The notes under the pieces were generated by a model. That model saw only the letters and a list, made by a program, of their open reading frames with translations. It searched no databases and was not told the origin of the DNA. A stretch of 64,000 bases of DNA from Chloracidobacterium sp. (GTDB taxonomy: Bacteria > Acidobacteriota > Blastocatellia > Chloracidobacteriales > Chloracidobacteriaceae), in contig JANWUV010000001.1 in assembly GCA_025057975.1 (NCBI GenBank), positions 360,811 through 424,810 on the forward strand, in the 5' to 3' direction. Shown here one piece after another: positions 55,144 through 63,882 of the stretch. Both the position numbers and the translations under genes were made by a program. The first letter of the stretch is position 1, and every line of letters begins with the position of its first letter.

Positions 55144-56124
55144 ATGACAGGAATCCGAAGCTTGGCGGCGAGTCTTATCGCCATCAGCCTTCTACAAACG
55201 CTGTTGGGAAGCACCATGGCGCAGGAACGACCTTCTCCAAGGACGCCCAAAACAGAGAAGCCGTCTGCGCCGGACGAGGTGTTTACCATTGACACCAACC
55301 TTGTGGTGCTTGATGTAGCCGTCTTTGATCAAGATAACCGCTTTGTCGGCGACCTGGGCAAAGAACACTTTCGGGTCTACGACGAACAGGTTTTGCAAGA
55401 GATTGAGTACTTCAGCCGCGAGGAAGCTCCGGTCAGTTTAGGGTTCGTCCTCGACACGAGCGGCTCGATGCGGCCGCGCCGAACCAAAGTCATCGAAGCT
55501 GTGAAGTTTCTGGTGCGTGCGGCAAAACCAGGGGATGAGTTCTTCCTCGTAGATTTCAAAAACAAGGCTGAGTTAGCGGAGGAGTTCACACCGCGTCCAG
55601 CCGACATAGAGGACGCAGTGGACAACATCGTGTGGGGCGGCGGCACAGCGTTGCTCGACGCCATTCAACTTTCCGCCGAGTACGCCGATAAGGAAGGCAA
55701 AAACCGCCGAAAGGCAATCGTCGTCATTTCGGACGGCGATGACCGCGACAGCTATTATGACCGCCGCCAGCTGCTCAAGCTGCTGCAGGAGTACCAAGTG
55801 CAAGTTTACATCATCGGTTTCCCGGACGAGGACGACGACGGCGGGTTATTTGGACGTTCAACACGGAAGCGTTCCATCGAGCTGATTAATGACATCGCCA
55901 AGGAAACCGGCGGTCGCGCGTTCTTTCCGAAGTCACCCGACGAGCTGCCGGAGATTGTGCGTGCCATTAACGCCGACCTGCGAACGCAGTACTCGATTGG
56001 GTTTGTCCCAAACCAAGATCGGCGGGACGGTGGATTCCGGCGCATTACGGTTCGTGTTGAGGATGGCAAGCGCAAGCTTGTGGCGCGAACGCGCTCTGGC
56101 TACGTACCTCGCAAGGGGGATTGA
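55144..56124 (+). CDS. Secreted von Willebrand factor A domain protein
   Basis: 326 aa, acidobacterial VWFA-related type. Signal peptide SLAASLIAISLLQTLLGST, cleavage near TMAQE. The VWA domain spans about 55-320. MIDAS residues are in LGFVLDTSGSMRPRRT (DxSxS), with VWGGGTALLDAIQLSAEYAD (Thr) and AIVVISDGDDRDS (Asp). The beginning VVLDVAVFDQDNRFVGDLGK and DEQVLQEIEYFSREEAPVSL are typical of this family, as is the final QYSIGFVPNQDRRDGGFRRI. GGGAGGTG is 8-10 nt upstream of ATG 55144; the earlier GTG at 55135 lacks spacing. The protein is likely exported and divalent-metal dependent; ligand unknown. It is divergent from dnaA. Confidence 0.9.
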   Translation: MTGIRSLAASLIAISLLQTLLGSTMAQERPSPRTPKTEKPSAPDEVFTIDTNLVVLDVAVFDQDNRFVGDLGKEHFRVYDEQVLQEIEYFSREEAPVSLGFVLDTSGSMRPRRTKVIEAVKFLVRAAKPGDEFFLVDFKNKAELAEEFTPRPADIEDAVDNIVWGGGTALLDAIQLSAEYADKEGKNRRKAIVVISDGDDRDSYYDRRQLLKLLQEYQVQVYIIGFPDEDDDGGLFGRSTRKRSIELINDIAKETGGRAFFPKSPDELPEIVRAINADLRTQYSIGFVPNQDRRDGGFRRITVRVEDGKRKLVARTRSGYVPRKGD

Positions 56125-56133
56125 GCTGGCGTC

Positions 56134-56328
56134 TGTGGATAAACCGCCACCACCCCTGTGGAAAACTTGTGGAAAACTTTAGGCAAATCAGGGCGGCGAC
56201 GCCCTTTTGGTTTCAGGAAATCTTGATCGAAAGACCTAAGTTACTGATTATAGGGTATTTGTCAGGCCGCTTCCTATAGCCGCCCAATGAAGAAAAAGCC
56301 GCCGCCCCTGTGGAAAAGTTGTGGAAAA
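56134..56328. promoter_or_regulatory. Third DnaA-box cluster between the VWA and TetR genes
   Basis: Contains a perfect TTATCCACA-type box (56134-56142 as TGTGGATAA) and two near-duplicate blocks in which CCCCTGTGGAAAA is followed after 2-3 bp by TGTGGAAAA. The boxes are at 56157-56165 and 56168-56176, and at 56309-56317 and 56320-56328. The duplicated context (CCGCCRCCCCTGTGGAAAA) suggests a segmental duplication of a box pair. Confidence 0.75.
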
Positions 56329-56332
56329 ATGA

Positions 56333-57049
56333 CTAAGTAGGTTTGGTTTCGGGATTTGCCAGTGATGTGAGCGGTCCGCCAGAAACCGGTGAAGGGCGTG
56401 CGCCGAAGACAAAACCATAGGTCATGTCCGTGAGGCAGGTGATGTACGGCTTCCACGCCGGCTCCGGCAACTCGTCCTCCAGGACACACTTACGGGCGAC
56501 TGCTTCGACAGCATACACAATGGTGGTCGCCGTCACCCAGGGGTCGGTAAGCTGAGTGAGCTTGAGAGTGACGGCTTTGCGAAGCAATTTGGCTAAATTT
56601 TGCACCGAGTCGTCCATCAAACGTCGGCAGAGCAACCCAACCGCTTCATCCTTGGACGCCATGTCATAGATGAGGCGCGTCAATCCGGGCGCTTCCGCCT
56701 TGTTGGCAAAAGTACGGTAAATGCACCGCTCGATGCAGCCGCGTAAGTCATCGCCGGTCAGGTCGTCTTCTGTAAAATTGCTGAACACGGCGTCCAATCG
56801 CTCCGCCAGCCGTTGTTCAAACAGCAGTAACAACACCTGCCGTTTGTCCGAGAAGTATGCATAGAACGACCCAATGCTGACCCCGGCCGCCGCTGCAATG
56901 TCGTTAGAGGTCGTTTTCTCAAAGCCACGCTCTTCAAAGAGCTGCGCCGCCGCCTGAATGAGCTTTTCGCGAGTGCGGCGGCTGCGTTCCTGCTTCGGTA
57001 AAGCCGTTGCAAGCTCTGAGCTGAAAGCCAGAGGAAGTTTTGTCGTCAT
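56333..57049 (-). CDS. TetR-family transcriptional regulator
   Basis: 238 aa. N-terminal helix-turn-helix: RTREKLIQAAAQLFEERGFE followed by TTSNDIAAAAGVSIGSFYAY and FSDKRQVLLLLFE, the canonical TetR HTH. The ligand-binding domain (from about residue 85) is alpha-helical with no specific family identity. The gene is divergent from a 112-aa secreted protein gene, and the 284-bp shared region holds a palindrome at 57190-57213 that fits a TetR operator. It may repress itself and the secreted protein/Oar-like receptor locus; this is inference. Confidence 0.92.
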   Translation of the reverse strand: MTTKLPLAFSSELATALPKQERSRRTREKLIQAAAQLFEERGFEKTTSNDIAAAAGVSIGSFYAYFSDKRQVLLLLFEQRLAERLDAVFSNFTEDDLTGDDLRGCIERCIYRTFANKAEAPGLTRLIYDMASKDEAVGLLCRRLMDDSVQNLAKLLRKAVTLKLTQLTDPWVTATTIVYAVEAVARKCVLEDELPEPAWKPYITCLTDMTYGFVFGARPSPVSGGPLTSLANPETKPT

Positions 57050-57189
57050 GGGTTTAGCTTTGGGTGGAGGACCTGCTTTGCCGGTTACAGAGGCGCTATC
57101 CTAAAACGACCGTCAACGACATCCAAGACATTTTTTGCATGATGTTTTCTCAAGCCTGCCCCGACGGCGCTTCGGAAAATCAGGTTGTA

Positions 57190-57213
57190 GAATATGAACC
57201 TGAGTTTATATTC
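57190..57213. promoter_or_regulatory. Candidate TetR-type operator (24-bp palindrome)
   Basis: Half-sites GAATATGAAC and GTTTATATTC around a 4-bp centre CTGA; 9 of 10 arm positions pair. It is located 141 bp upstream of the TetR gene start and 121 bp upstream of the divergent gene at 57334. Confidence 0.55.
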
Positions 57214-57333
57214 TGTTTTTAGGTAAAGACGAACTAAGGTCCGAAATCGTTTTTACACGGAACGCCAGCACACTTTGACCACATCCGCGGCTACCGAGGC
57301 TCGCGGCTGTTGCGGAGGAAGGAGGGTACAGCA

Positions 57334-57672
57334 ATGCGGCAAGTGATGTCGGCCGTTGTGGCCGTGACCTTGATGTTTGCGCCAGCCTGGGCGGCTAAAC
57401 GAAAACGCGACTTGGTCATTCCCCGCGACTGTACAGTGCAGGGGCAGGAAATCAGAACCGGCAACTACACGATCGAGTATGACGATGCTCAACCGGGCGA
57501 GTTGGTGATTCGAAATGGGAGTCGGGAGGTGGCTCGAGCAAGCTACACCCTCATTGAACTGCCCAAGCCGGCGACGGCGGATACCGTGGTGTTCACCAGC
57601 AGGGACGGCGTCCGAAAAATCGCCCGAATCGAGATGAAGGGTTCAAAAACAGCACTCAAGATCGAGTCATAG
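57334..57672 (+). CDS. Small secreted beta-rich protein, unknown function
   Basis: 112 aa from ATG 57334 with a strong GGAGGAAGGAGG upstream. Signal peptide MRQVMSAVVAVTLMFAPAWA, then a compact beta-rich domain: LVIPRDCTVQGQEIRTGNYT, IEYDDAQPGELVIRNGSREV, ARASYTLIELPKPATADTVV and GVRKIARIEMKGSKTALKIE. Proteins of this type, usually unannotated, occur in many acidobacteria. Divergent from tetR and convergent with the receptor gene. Function is not inferred. Confidence 0.75.
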   Translation: MRQVMSAVVAVTLMFAPAWAAKRKRDLVIPRDCTVQGQEIRTGNYTIEYDDAQPGELVIRNGSREVARASYTLIELPKPATADTVVFTSRDGVRKIARIEMKGSKTALKIES

Positions 57673-57782
57673 TTTCATCGGCCGTCTCCTGAAAACGAAG
57701 TGGTGGCGTATGAGGTCCCACTGCCCACCGTCTCTACACCTGTTGGCCATCTGAATGGTTTTGCCTAGCAGCCCGTGGAAAC

Positions 57783-57810
57783 AAAAAGGCCCGCCGACCC
57801 AAGGCGGGCC
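57783..57810 (-). terminator. Intrinsic terminator of the Oar-like receptor gene
   Basis: On the minus strand a perfect 8-bp GGCCCGCC/GGCGGGCC stem with a 7-nt loop is followed at once by TTTTT. It lies 35 bp after the stop at 57845. Confidence 0.88.
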
Positions 57811-57844
57811 GACGGGCTGAGGGCAAGCGACCATTGCGCTTGTG

Positions 57845-60800
57845 TCAGAAGATGATCTTGAACGCCGCCTGAATGTTGCGCGGCCCGTTGAACGTACTCG
57901 TCACACGCCCAAAGTTCGGCGAGTTCACGTTCTGGTCGCTAATGTTGAAGATGGGGTTGTTGAGCGCGTTGAAGAACTCAAACCGTAACTCCGTCTTGAC
58001 CCGCTCGGTAATCGCTGTGCGCTTGACGATGTTGAAGTCGAGATTGAAGCGCGTCGGCCCCGTTAGGATAAACCGCTGCAGCGAACCGACTTCGCCGGGG
58101 CCAGGGTTGAAGAACACCTGCCCGTTGAACGGCGCTTGACCGTCCGGGGCAACAGCGCGTCCATCCACATTGATGACGCGCGGGTTGATGAAGAAAATCC
58201 CCTGCGGCGTACGGAAAATCCCCACTAGGTCCTGCAGCTGCCGGCGGGTCAGCGTCGTGTTAACCGTGTTGAGGTCACCGCGCGTCCCGGCTGTCACGCG
58301 GTTGAGCGTGCCGCGCCGCGAGTAAATGCCGAACGGCGGACCGCTGGCGACTTCAAAAAACGCCCCAATCTGAAAACCGCCCACCAGCCGCCGGAGGAAA
58401 CCGTTGCCGGGATCAAGCGTCTTGCCCTGCCCGAAGGGCAACTCGTAAATGCCGTTGATCTTGAACGCATGCGTCATGTCAAACGGCGCACGGGCGTTTT
58501 CCAGCGTCGGCTGAGCGTTGTCCAGCAGCGCCTCAAAGCGCGTCTGCCCTGTACCGTTGGTGTTGGTCAGCACCTTGCTGAACGTGTAGTTCGCCTGCAC
58601 GAGGAAGTCGCCGGCGATGGAACGGTCAAACCGCCGCCGGAATTCTACCTGCAGCGCGTTGTAGCGCGAAAAGCCGCTGTTGTTGAGGATGTTGCCCGCC
58701 AACGTATTCGGGTTGCGCTGGAAGACGACCGTGCCAGTCAGCCGGTTGGTAATATACAGAGAAGCCAGTGAACCGGCTTCACCGGTCTGAATCAGGTTGC
58801 GAACCGTGGGGTTGGTCAGCAAACCGCCGCCAGCCAGCAAGGGGAACACCGTCAGCGGCTGGCTGCCGGGAATGCTGGGGTTGAACGCTGGATCAAACAC
58901 GCCCCGCGCCGCCAGCGCCAAAAAGCCGTTCTGCCGCGCACGAGCGACATCGGCTGCAAACCCGTTGTTGCGGACATCAAGCTGGTTGAGGTCAACCGCC
59001 CGGACAAGGTTCGTACTCTCATTCCCGACATAACGGACGGTGACGACCATGTTCCGCGTGATCTCGCGCTCAATGGCGATGTTCCACTGGTGATAAAACG
59101 GCGTTTGCAAGTTTTGCGTCGGCAAACCGAACGCCGTGTTGGTCGTAATCGCCCACTGCTGGGCATAGGTATATGGCACGCGGAACGCTGGCGGCGTCAG
59201 TAACGTGTTGATCAGACCGGCGGCATTGGCGATGCGCGGCCCAGCAGCTTGAATCTGCGCTAGCGTTGGGTTGAGTGTGGTGCTCAAACCCGGATTGGTC
59301 AGCAGATTGTTGTCGGCGGCGCGGATGGCTTCGTCGTTGACAAACGCCATCGCGTAGCCACCGCGCAGAACGGTCTGCCGCCCCAGCCACGGGATGTCCC
59401 ACGCAAAGCTGACGTTCGGCGCAAAGTTGTTCCGGTCAGGTCGCCAGAAGAACTTCGACACAAAGCTGACCGTCCCGTTCGGGTCGAGTAACAGTTGTTC
59501 CGAGGTGGTGTCCCCAACCGGCCGCAGCATGAAGTTGTTCGCTTCGCGAAGAGGTGTTTGGTACTCATACCGCAGCGCCAAGTTCAAGGTCAGCCGCGGA
59601 TGAACGCGCCATTGATCAGCAAGGTAGCCGGCGAACTGGTTGAGTCTGAGGTCACGCGCCTGTCCAGCGCCACGTACGAACCCTGAGGTCGGCGAGGTGG
59701 CGTTGAACGTCACGCCCAACCCCGACACGGCCCCGGCATAGAGCGCCAGAAAAGTGTTCGCCGTTTGAAGTTGCGTGACGTTGATGCCGCCGGGGAATTC
59801 GGCCGCCGTCAGCGCCGTTGGATTGCCGCCGACGCCCAGCGACTGCTGCCCGATCGTGATGGTCGGCACGACGCCGGCGAAGTTCACCGGACGCACCCGA
59901 AGCAGGTCAATCTGCCCGCCGAAGCGGAGGCTGTGCTTGCCGAACTGAATGGCCGCGTTGTCAATGATGGATACAATCTGCGTGTCGCGCCCTTGCGGGA
60001 GGAAGGTGACATCCGGGTTGGTGAACGGCAGCCCGCCAATGAAGAAGTCACGCTGGGCGGCGCGATCCACGCCGAAAAACGGCTCGGTGAAGTTCGCGCC
60101 GGCGCGCAACTCGTTGCTGATGCGCGGCGTGATCTGCCACACCCACGCCGCGACGCCAAAGTTGGTGCGGGCCGTCTGTACGACCTGTAGTGTCCGATTG
60201 AATGTTTGGTCAATGTCGGAACGTGCAATGGCTTCGTCCGACCAGCGGTAGATGAACTCCAAGTGATGCCGCTCATTGGGGTTGTAGTCCACCCGCGCTG
60301 CGAAGGAGTCACGGTCAAAGGGCACCGAGCGGACAAACTGAAAGCCCGTCGTGTTGAGACCGTCGCCGACCGTGGTCAAGTTGGACTGATTCGGAACGCG
60401 GTTGATGAGAGCGGCGATGGTTGGGTCAATCGAGATGCGGCGCAAAGCCAACAGGTCAATCGTACGCCGCTGGTTGGCGTTGTCGAGGTAGGTGAACACC
60501 CCGCGCCGCGCGTCGGGCGTCAGCACCGTCGTCGTCAAGCCCGATTGCTGACGCTGACGGATCATCTCAAGCGCCGAGAAGAAGTACAGGTTCTTGATCT
60601 TCGGCCCGCCGGGGATGCCGACCGGCCCGCCAAGCTGGTAGCCGAACTGGTTGCGGATGAAGGGCGGGCGAGGAATGCCAGCGGCATTGTTGAAGAAGCT
60701 GTTGGCGTTGAGGACTTTGTTGCGGTGAAACCAGAACAGTTCCCCATGGTACTCACTCGTCCCAGCCGGAGTCACAAAACGCACGGCTGACGAACCGCCC

Positions 60801-61504
60801 ACGTCAGGTGCCGGATTGGAGGTGACAATCGTCACTTCACCGACCCCAGCAACCGTCGGGTTGTTGGGCGAGAAGTCAATTGCATTGGCGCGAATGAAGT
60901 TGTCCTGAATGTTCAGGCCGTCCTGCGTGACGACGGTCGTTGAGGCGCGCTGCCCGTTGATGGTCGTGTTGGTGTTGGCCAAGTTGCCGCTGACACCGGC
61001 CTGTAGTTGCACCAACGCCAGTGGGCTGCGCGTCAATAGAGGGAGTTCCTGCGTTTGCTTTGCCGTCACCGAACTACGGACTTCGGCGTTGGTGGATTGA
61101 ATCAGCGCGTCGCCGCCCGAAATAGTAACGACATCCGACGCGCCGCCGACTTGGAGCGTGACGACGACGCCGTATTCCTGTCCGACGCCAAGGGCCATGC
61201 TTTCCAAGACGGACTTCGTGAAGCCGCTGGCTTCCACGGAAATACGGTATCGGCCGACGGGAAGCAAGGGCGTTGTGTAGACGCCTTCACCGCCGGTCGT
61301 ACCGGTAACAGATTGCGCAGTGCCTTCATTTTCCACCGTCACAGTCGCGCCGCTGATAACGGCGCCGGTCGGGTCTTTGACCGTCACCACGAAGCGACCG
61401 TTGGTGGTCTGGGCGAGTGTTGCAGGCGGCGCTGTCAGCAGTCCGCACAGCAGAGCAAGGCTCGCCGCCCAAAGTGTTGAGCATATCCACCGAGGTAGAT
61501 GCAT
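57845..61504 (-). CDS. Oar-like TonB-dependent receptor (outer-membrane)
   Basis: 1219 aa. Signal peptide STLWAASLALLCGLLTAPPA, then a carboxypeptidase-regulatory-like beta-sandwich (residues about 35-115: VVTVKDPTGAVISGATVTVE, GGEGVYTTPLLPVGRYRISV). A plug region follows with QTQELPLLTRSPLALVQLQA and QDGLNIQDNFIR, then a large 22-strand-type barrel ending in FGRVTSTFNGPRNIQAAFKI followed by IF, the terminal Phe of outer-membrane barrels. This is the Oar/SusC-like class abundant in acidobacteria; substrates are usually unknown, and it may import large organic molecules or serve adhesion. No TonB box was certain. AAGGAAGG precedes the ATG. A strong terminator follows. Confidence 0.93.
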   Translation of the reverse strand: MHLPRWICSTLWAASLALLCGLLTAPPATLAQTTNGRFVVTVKDPTGAVISGATVTVENEGTAQSVTGTTGGEGVYTTPLLPVGRYRISVEASGFTKSVLESMALGVGQEYGVVVTLQVGGASDVVTISGGDALIQSTNAEVRSSVTAKQTQELPLLTRSPLALVQLQAGVSGNLANTNTTINGQRASTTVVTQDGLNIQDNFIRANAIDFSPNNPTVAGVGEVTIVTSNPAPDVGGSSAVRFVTPAGTSEYHGELFWFHRNKVLNANSFFNNAAGIPRPPFIRNQFGYQLGGPVGIPGGPKIKNLYFFSALEMIRQRQQSGLTTTVLTPDARRGVFTYLDNANQRRTIDLLALRRISIDPTIAALINRVPNQSNLTTVGDGLNTTGFQFVRSVPFDRDSFAARVDYNPNERHHLEFIYRWSDEAIARSDIDQTFNRTLQVVQTARTNFGVAAWVWQITPRISNELRAGANFTEPFFGVDRAAQRDFFIGGLPFTNPDVTFLPQGRDTQIVSIIDNAAIQFGKHSLRFGGQIDLLRVRPVNFAGVVPTITIGQQSLGVGGNPTALTAAEFPGGINVTQLQTANTFLALYAGAVSGLGVTFNATSPTSGFVRGAGQARDLRLNQFAGYLADQWRVHPRLTLNLALRYEYQTPLREANNFMLRPVGDTTSEQLLLDPNGTVSFVSKFFWRPDRNNFAPNVSFAWDIPWLGRQTVLRGGYAMAFVNDEAIRAADNNLLTNPGLSTTLNPTLAQIQAAGPRIANAAGLINTLLTPPAFRVPYTYAQQWAITTNTAFGLPTQNLQTPFYHQWNIAIEREITRNMVVTVRYVGNESTNLVRAVDLNQLDVRNNGFAADVARARQNGFLALAARGVFDPAFNPSIPGSQPLTVFPLLAGGGLLTNPTVRNLIQTGEAGSLASLYITNRLTGTVVFQRNPNTLAGNILNNSGFSRYNALQVEFRRRFDRSIAGDFLVQANYTFSKVLTNTNGTGQTRFEALLDNAQPTLENARAPFDMTHAFKINGIYELPFGQGKTLDPGNGFLRRLVGGFQIGAFFEVASGPPFGIYSRRGTLNRVTAGTRGDLNTVNTTLTRRQLQDLVGIFRTPQGIFFINPRVINVDGRAVAPDGQAPFNGQVFFNPGPGEVGSLQRFILTGPTRFNLDFNIVKRTAITERVKTELRFEFFNALNNPIFNISDQNVNSPNFGRVTSTFNGPRNIQAAFKIIF

Positions 61505-62134
61505 GGGACCTTCCTTTCTTAGATGCTTGCCTCAAGCAAGTGTGGTGCGTAGTTTGCGCCTTAGTTCGCCAGCAAACTGAGTACCAAACAACCGGCTCAG
61601 GGGTATGGCTGGACCGACGCTTTGTGCAGCGTCCTCCAAACGAACAAGTTCTTTCGGCGAGAGAGCGTTCAGGTGGGAATAAACGTTTCGCCAAGGCGTG
61701 CAGTGATGGTGGTAGAACGACGTATTTTTCAGATTTTTGGATAAGGCTTTGAGGAAAATGGGCCTGAGGGCGTCCCCTACGCCTAGGCTCGACAACCGCC
61801 GGACAAGTACGCCGACCCTAACTTGGTTGAACCGCAGCTGGAGGTTTTGAGGTCTAGTGCGTTGCGGTTCACGGCGCAGAACGCCACTGCACGCCAGACA
61901 GTGGGATAACTTGCTATATTGTCTCGGAAAGTACGCCGAGCCTGCTCTTTAGGGCAGCGAAGGGGCTGAGGCCGGAAGTTTTTTCAATAAAAGTATTGAA
62001 AAAACCTCGCGCCTTGCACTAGCTTCACGGCGTCGGCGGCATCCAGCGGCCAAAGCAGCGACCGCTGAATGATCACACTTGCCGAAGCGCTGCGACTTCC
62101 GGCAACCAAACTTCTTTGTATGAGGTAACACGCG
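61505..62134. other. 630-bp intergenic region with an AT-rich perfect palindrome
   Basis: Lies between the divergent receptor (-) and ferredoxin (+) genes. The ORFs in it look random. The notable element is the palindrome at 61978-62005. TATATT at 61914-61919 is a -10 candidate without a clear -35. No tRNA or other RNA hallmark was found. Confidence 0.5.
61978..62005. promoter_or_regulatory. 28-bp AT-rich perfect inverted repeat upstream of the ferredoxin gene
   Basis: Arms GTTTTTTCAATA and TATTGAAAAAAC pair perfectly (12 bp each) around AAAG. It is very AT-rich in a GC-rich genome and is 130 bp upstream of the ferredoxin start. An operator for a dimeric regulator is more likely than a terminator, since the stem lacks GC content. 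Confidence 0.6.
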
Positions 62135-62374
62135 ATGGCATCGTTTGAAGACAGGTATCCGGACAACGTACCTGGGATGTTTTATGTGGACACCCAGTGC
62201 ATTGACTGCGACGTTTGCCGTGATACGGCCCCGAACAACTTCACCCGCAACGACGAAGGCGGCTATTCTTATGTTTACAAGCAGCCGGAGACGGACGAAG
62301 AACTGGAGCAATGTCAGGAGGCTATGGACGCCTGCCCGGTGGAAGCCATCGGCAATGACGGCATTGTTGAGTAA
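62135..62374 (+). CDS. Ferredoxin with one [4Fe-4S] (or [3Fe-4S]) cluster
   Basis: 79 aa electron carrier. Cluster cysteines are arranged as CIDCDVCRDTAPNNF and a final Cys in MDACPVEAIG, that is CxxCxxC...CP, with a single cluster and a second, non-binding half that carries only one further Cys (EQCQEAMDACP). This is the short ferredoxin type of aerobic and phototrophic bacteria. GAGG precedes the ATG and a terminator follows 22 bp after the stop. An AT-rich palindrome lies upstream. Partners are not defined; P450s, nitrite or bacteriochlorophyll-related reductases are possible but not shown. Confidence 0.93.
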   Translation: MASFEDRYPDNVPGMFYVDTQCIDCDVCRDTAPNNFTRNDEGGYSYVYKQPETDEELEQCQEAMDACPVEAIGNDGIVE

Positions 62375-62396
62375 CCCACACGCCTTCGACTTACAC

Positions 62397-62431
62397 AAGG
62401 CCGTCGCTCGAAAGGGCGACGGCCTTATTTT
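62397..62431 (+). terminator. Intrinsic terminator of the ferredoxin gene
   Basis: Stem AAGGCCGTCGC / GCGACGGCCTT (11 bp) with a 7-nt loop, followed by ATTTTCT. It lies 22 bp after the stop codon. Confidence 0.9.
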
Positions 62432-62487
62432 CTCTCCGTCCCCTTCTCTCCGTCTTCGCAGACGGACATTTTGAGGAGAGCTGCATA

Positions 62488-63882
62488 GTGTCCGCCTTAC
62501 AGGATTCTGAAGCTGAACGCGCCCGCCTAGAGGCGCTGGATAAGGCTCATCTCTGGCACCCCTTCACACAGATGCAGGGCTGGCTGCGAGATCGGCCGCT
62601 GATTATTGAGCGGGCGGAAGGCTGCTATTTGTATGACATCGAAGGACGGCGCTATTTGGACGGTGTTTCAAGTTTGTGGGTAACCACCCACGGTCATCGG
62701 ACGCCGGAACTGGACGCCGCCCTGCGCCGCCAACTGGACAAAGTCGCCCATACGACGTTGCTTGGGTTGACGCATCGGCCGGCAATTGAGCTGGCAGCCA
62801 AACTGGTGGAACTTGCACCGCCCGGCCTGACCAAAGTGTTTTATTCCGACGCCGGTTCGACAGCTGTTGAAGTGGCGCTCAAAATGGCGTTCCAGTACTG
62901 GCGACAGCGTCCCGACCCGCGTCCGCGCAAGACGAAGTTCGTTCACCTCCGTGAGTCATACCACGGCGATACGGTAGGAGCGGTCTCGGTCGGCGGGATT
63001 TCGCTTTTCCATGCCACTTACCAGCCGCTGTTGTTCGAGACGATGGCGGCTCCAGAGCCGCATTGCTACCGCTGTCCGCTGCAGCTTGAACGTACAACTT
63101 GCGGCATCGCCTGCGCCGATGAGTTGGGCCGGCTGCTTGAACAACGTGCGGAGGAGGTTGCCGCAGTCATTATCGAGCCGTTGATGATGGGCGCGGCGGG
63201 CATGATTGCTCAACCAGAAGGTTACGTCCGGCGCGTACGTGAGCTTTGCACGCAGTACGACGTACTGCTGATTTGCGATGAAGTCGCCACAGGGTTTGGT
63301 CGCACGGGTTGGATGTTCGCCTGCGAGGCAGAAGGCATCGCGCCGGACTTTCTCTGCCTCGCCAAGGGATTGACAGGCGGATATCTACCGCTGGCGGCGA
63401 CACTGACAACGGACGCCGTTTACGCCGCGTTTCTAGGAGAAGCGGGTGAGTTCAAAACGTTCTTTCACGGTCATACCTACACCGGCAATCCACTGGCGTG
63501 CGCCGTGGCGCTAGCGAATCTGGCGCTGTTTGAGCAAAACAACACCTTGGCGCACGTCCGCATGGTCGCCGACCACCTAGCCGCGCGATTGGAAACGCTC
63601 TATGACTTACCGTTGGTCGGTGACATCCGGCAGCGCGGCTTGATGGTTGGGATCGAACTTGTCGCCGACCGGGCCAACCGAACACCTTTTCCACCCGACC
63701 GGCTGATGGGCTATCGCGTCACGGATCGCTGTCGCGATTACGGCGTCATTTTGCGGCCACTGGGGAATGTAGTGGTTCTGATGCCCCCCTTGAGGATTTC
63801 TCCGTCGGAGGTAGACGAACTGGTGGATGTGCTTTACAGGGTTATTGACGAGGTCGGGCGGGAAGTGGCGCTTGAAACATAA
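62488..63882 (+). CDS. bioA: Adenosylmethionine-8-amino-7-oxononanoate aminotransferase
   Basis: PLP enzyme that converts KAPA to DAPA with SAM as amino donor in biotin synthesis. 464 aa, class III aminotransferase. Motifs: HLWHPFTQMQGW at the N terminus (BioA-typical), VSSLWVTTHGHRTPELDAAL, FYSDAGSTAVEVALKMAFQY, LICDEVATGFGRTGWMFACE (PLP-ring Asp) and FLCLAKGLTGGYLPLAATLT (PLP Lys). The start is GTG at 62488 with GAGGAG about 9 nt upstream. It overlaps the next gene by one base (TAATG). No other bio genes are in the window. Confidence 0.95.
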   Translation: MSALQDSEAERARLEALDKAHLWHPFTQMQGWLRDRPLIIERAEGCYLYDIEGRRYLDGVSSLWVTTHGHRTPELDAALRRQLDKVAHTTLLGLTHRPAIELAAKLVELAPPGLTKVFYSDAGSTAVEVALKMAFQYWRQRPDPRPRKTKFVHLRESYHGDTVGAVSVGGISLFHATYQPLLFETMAAPEPHCYRCPLQLERTTCGIACADELGRLLEQRAEEVAAVIIEPLMMGAAGMIAQPEGYVRRVRELCTQYDVLLICDEVATGFGRTGWMFACEAEGIAPDFLCLAKGLTGGYLPLAATLTTDAVYAAFLGEAGEFKTFFHGHTYTGNPLACAVALANLALFEQNNTLAHVRMVADHLAARLETLYDLPLVGDIRQRGLMVGIELVADRANRTPFPPDRLMGYRVTDRCRDYGVILRPLGNVVVLMPPLRISPSEVDELVDVLYRVIDEVGREVALET

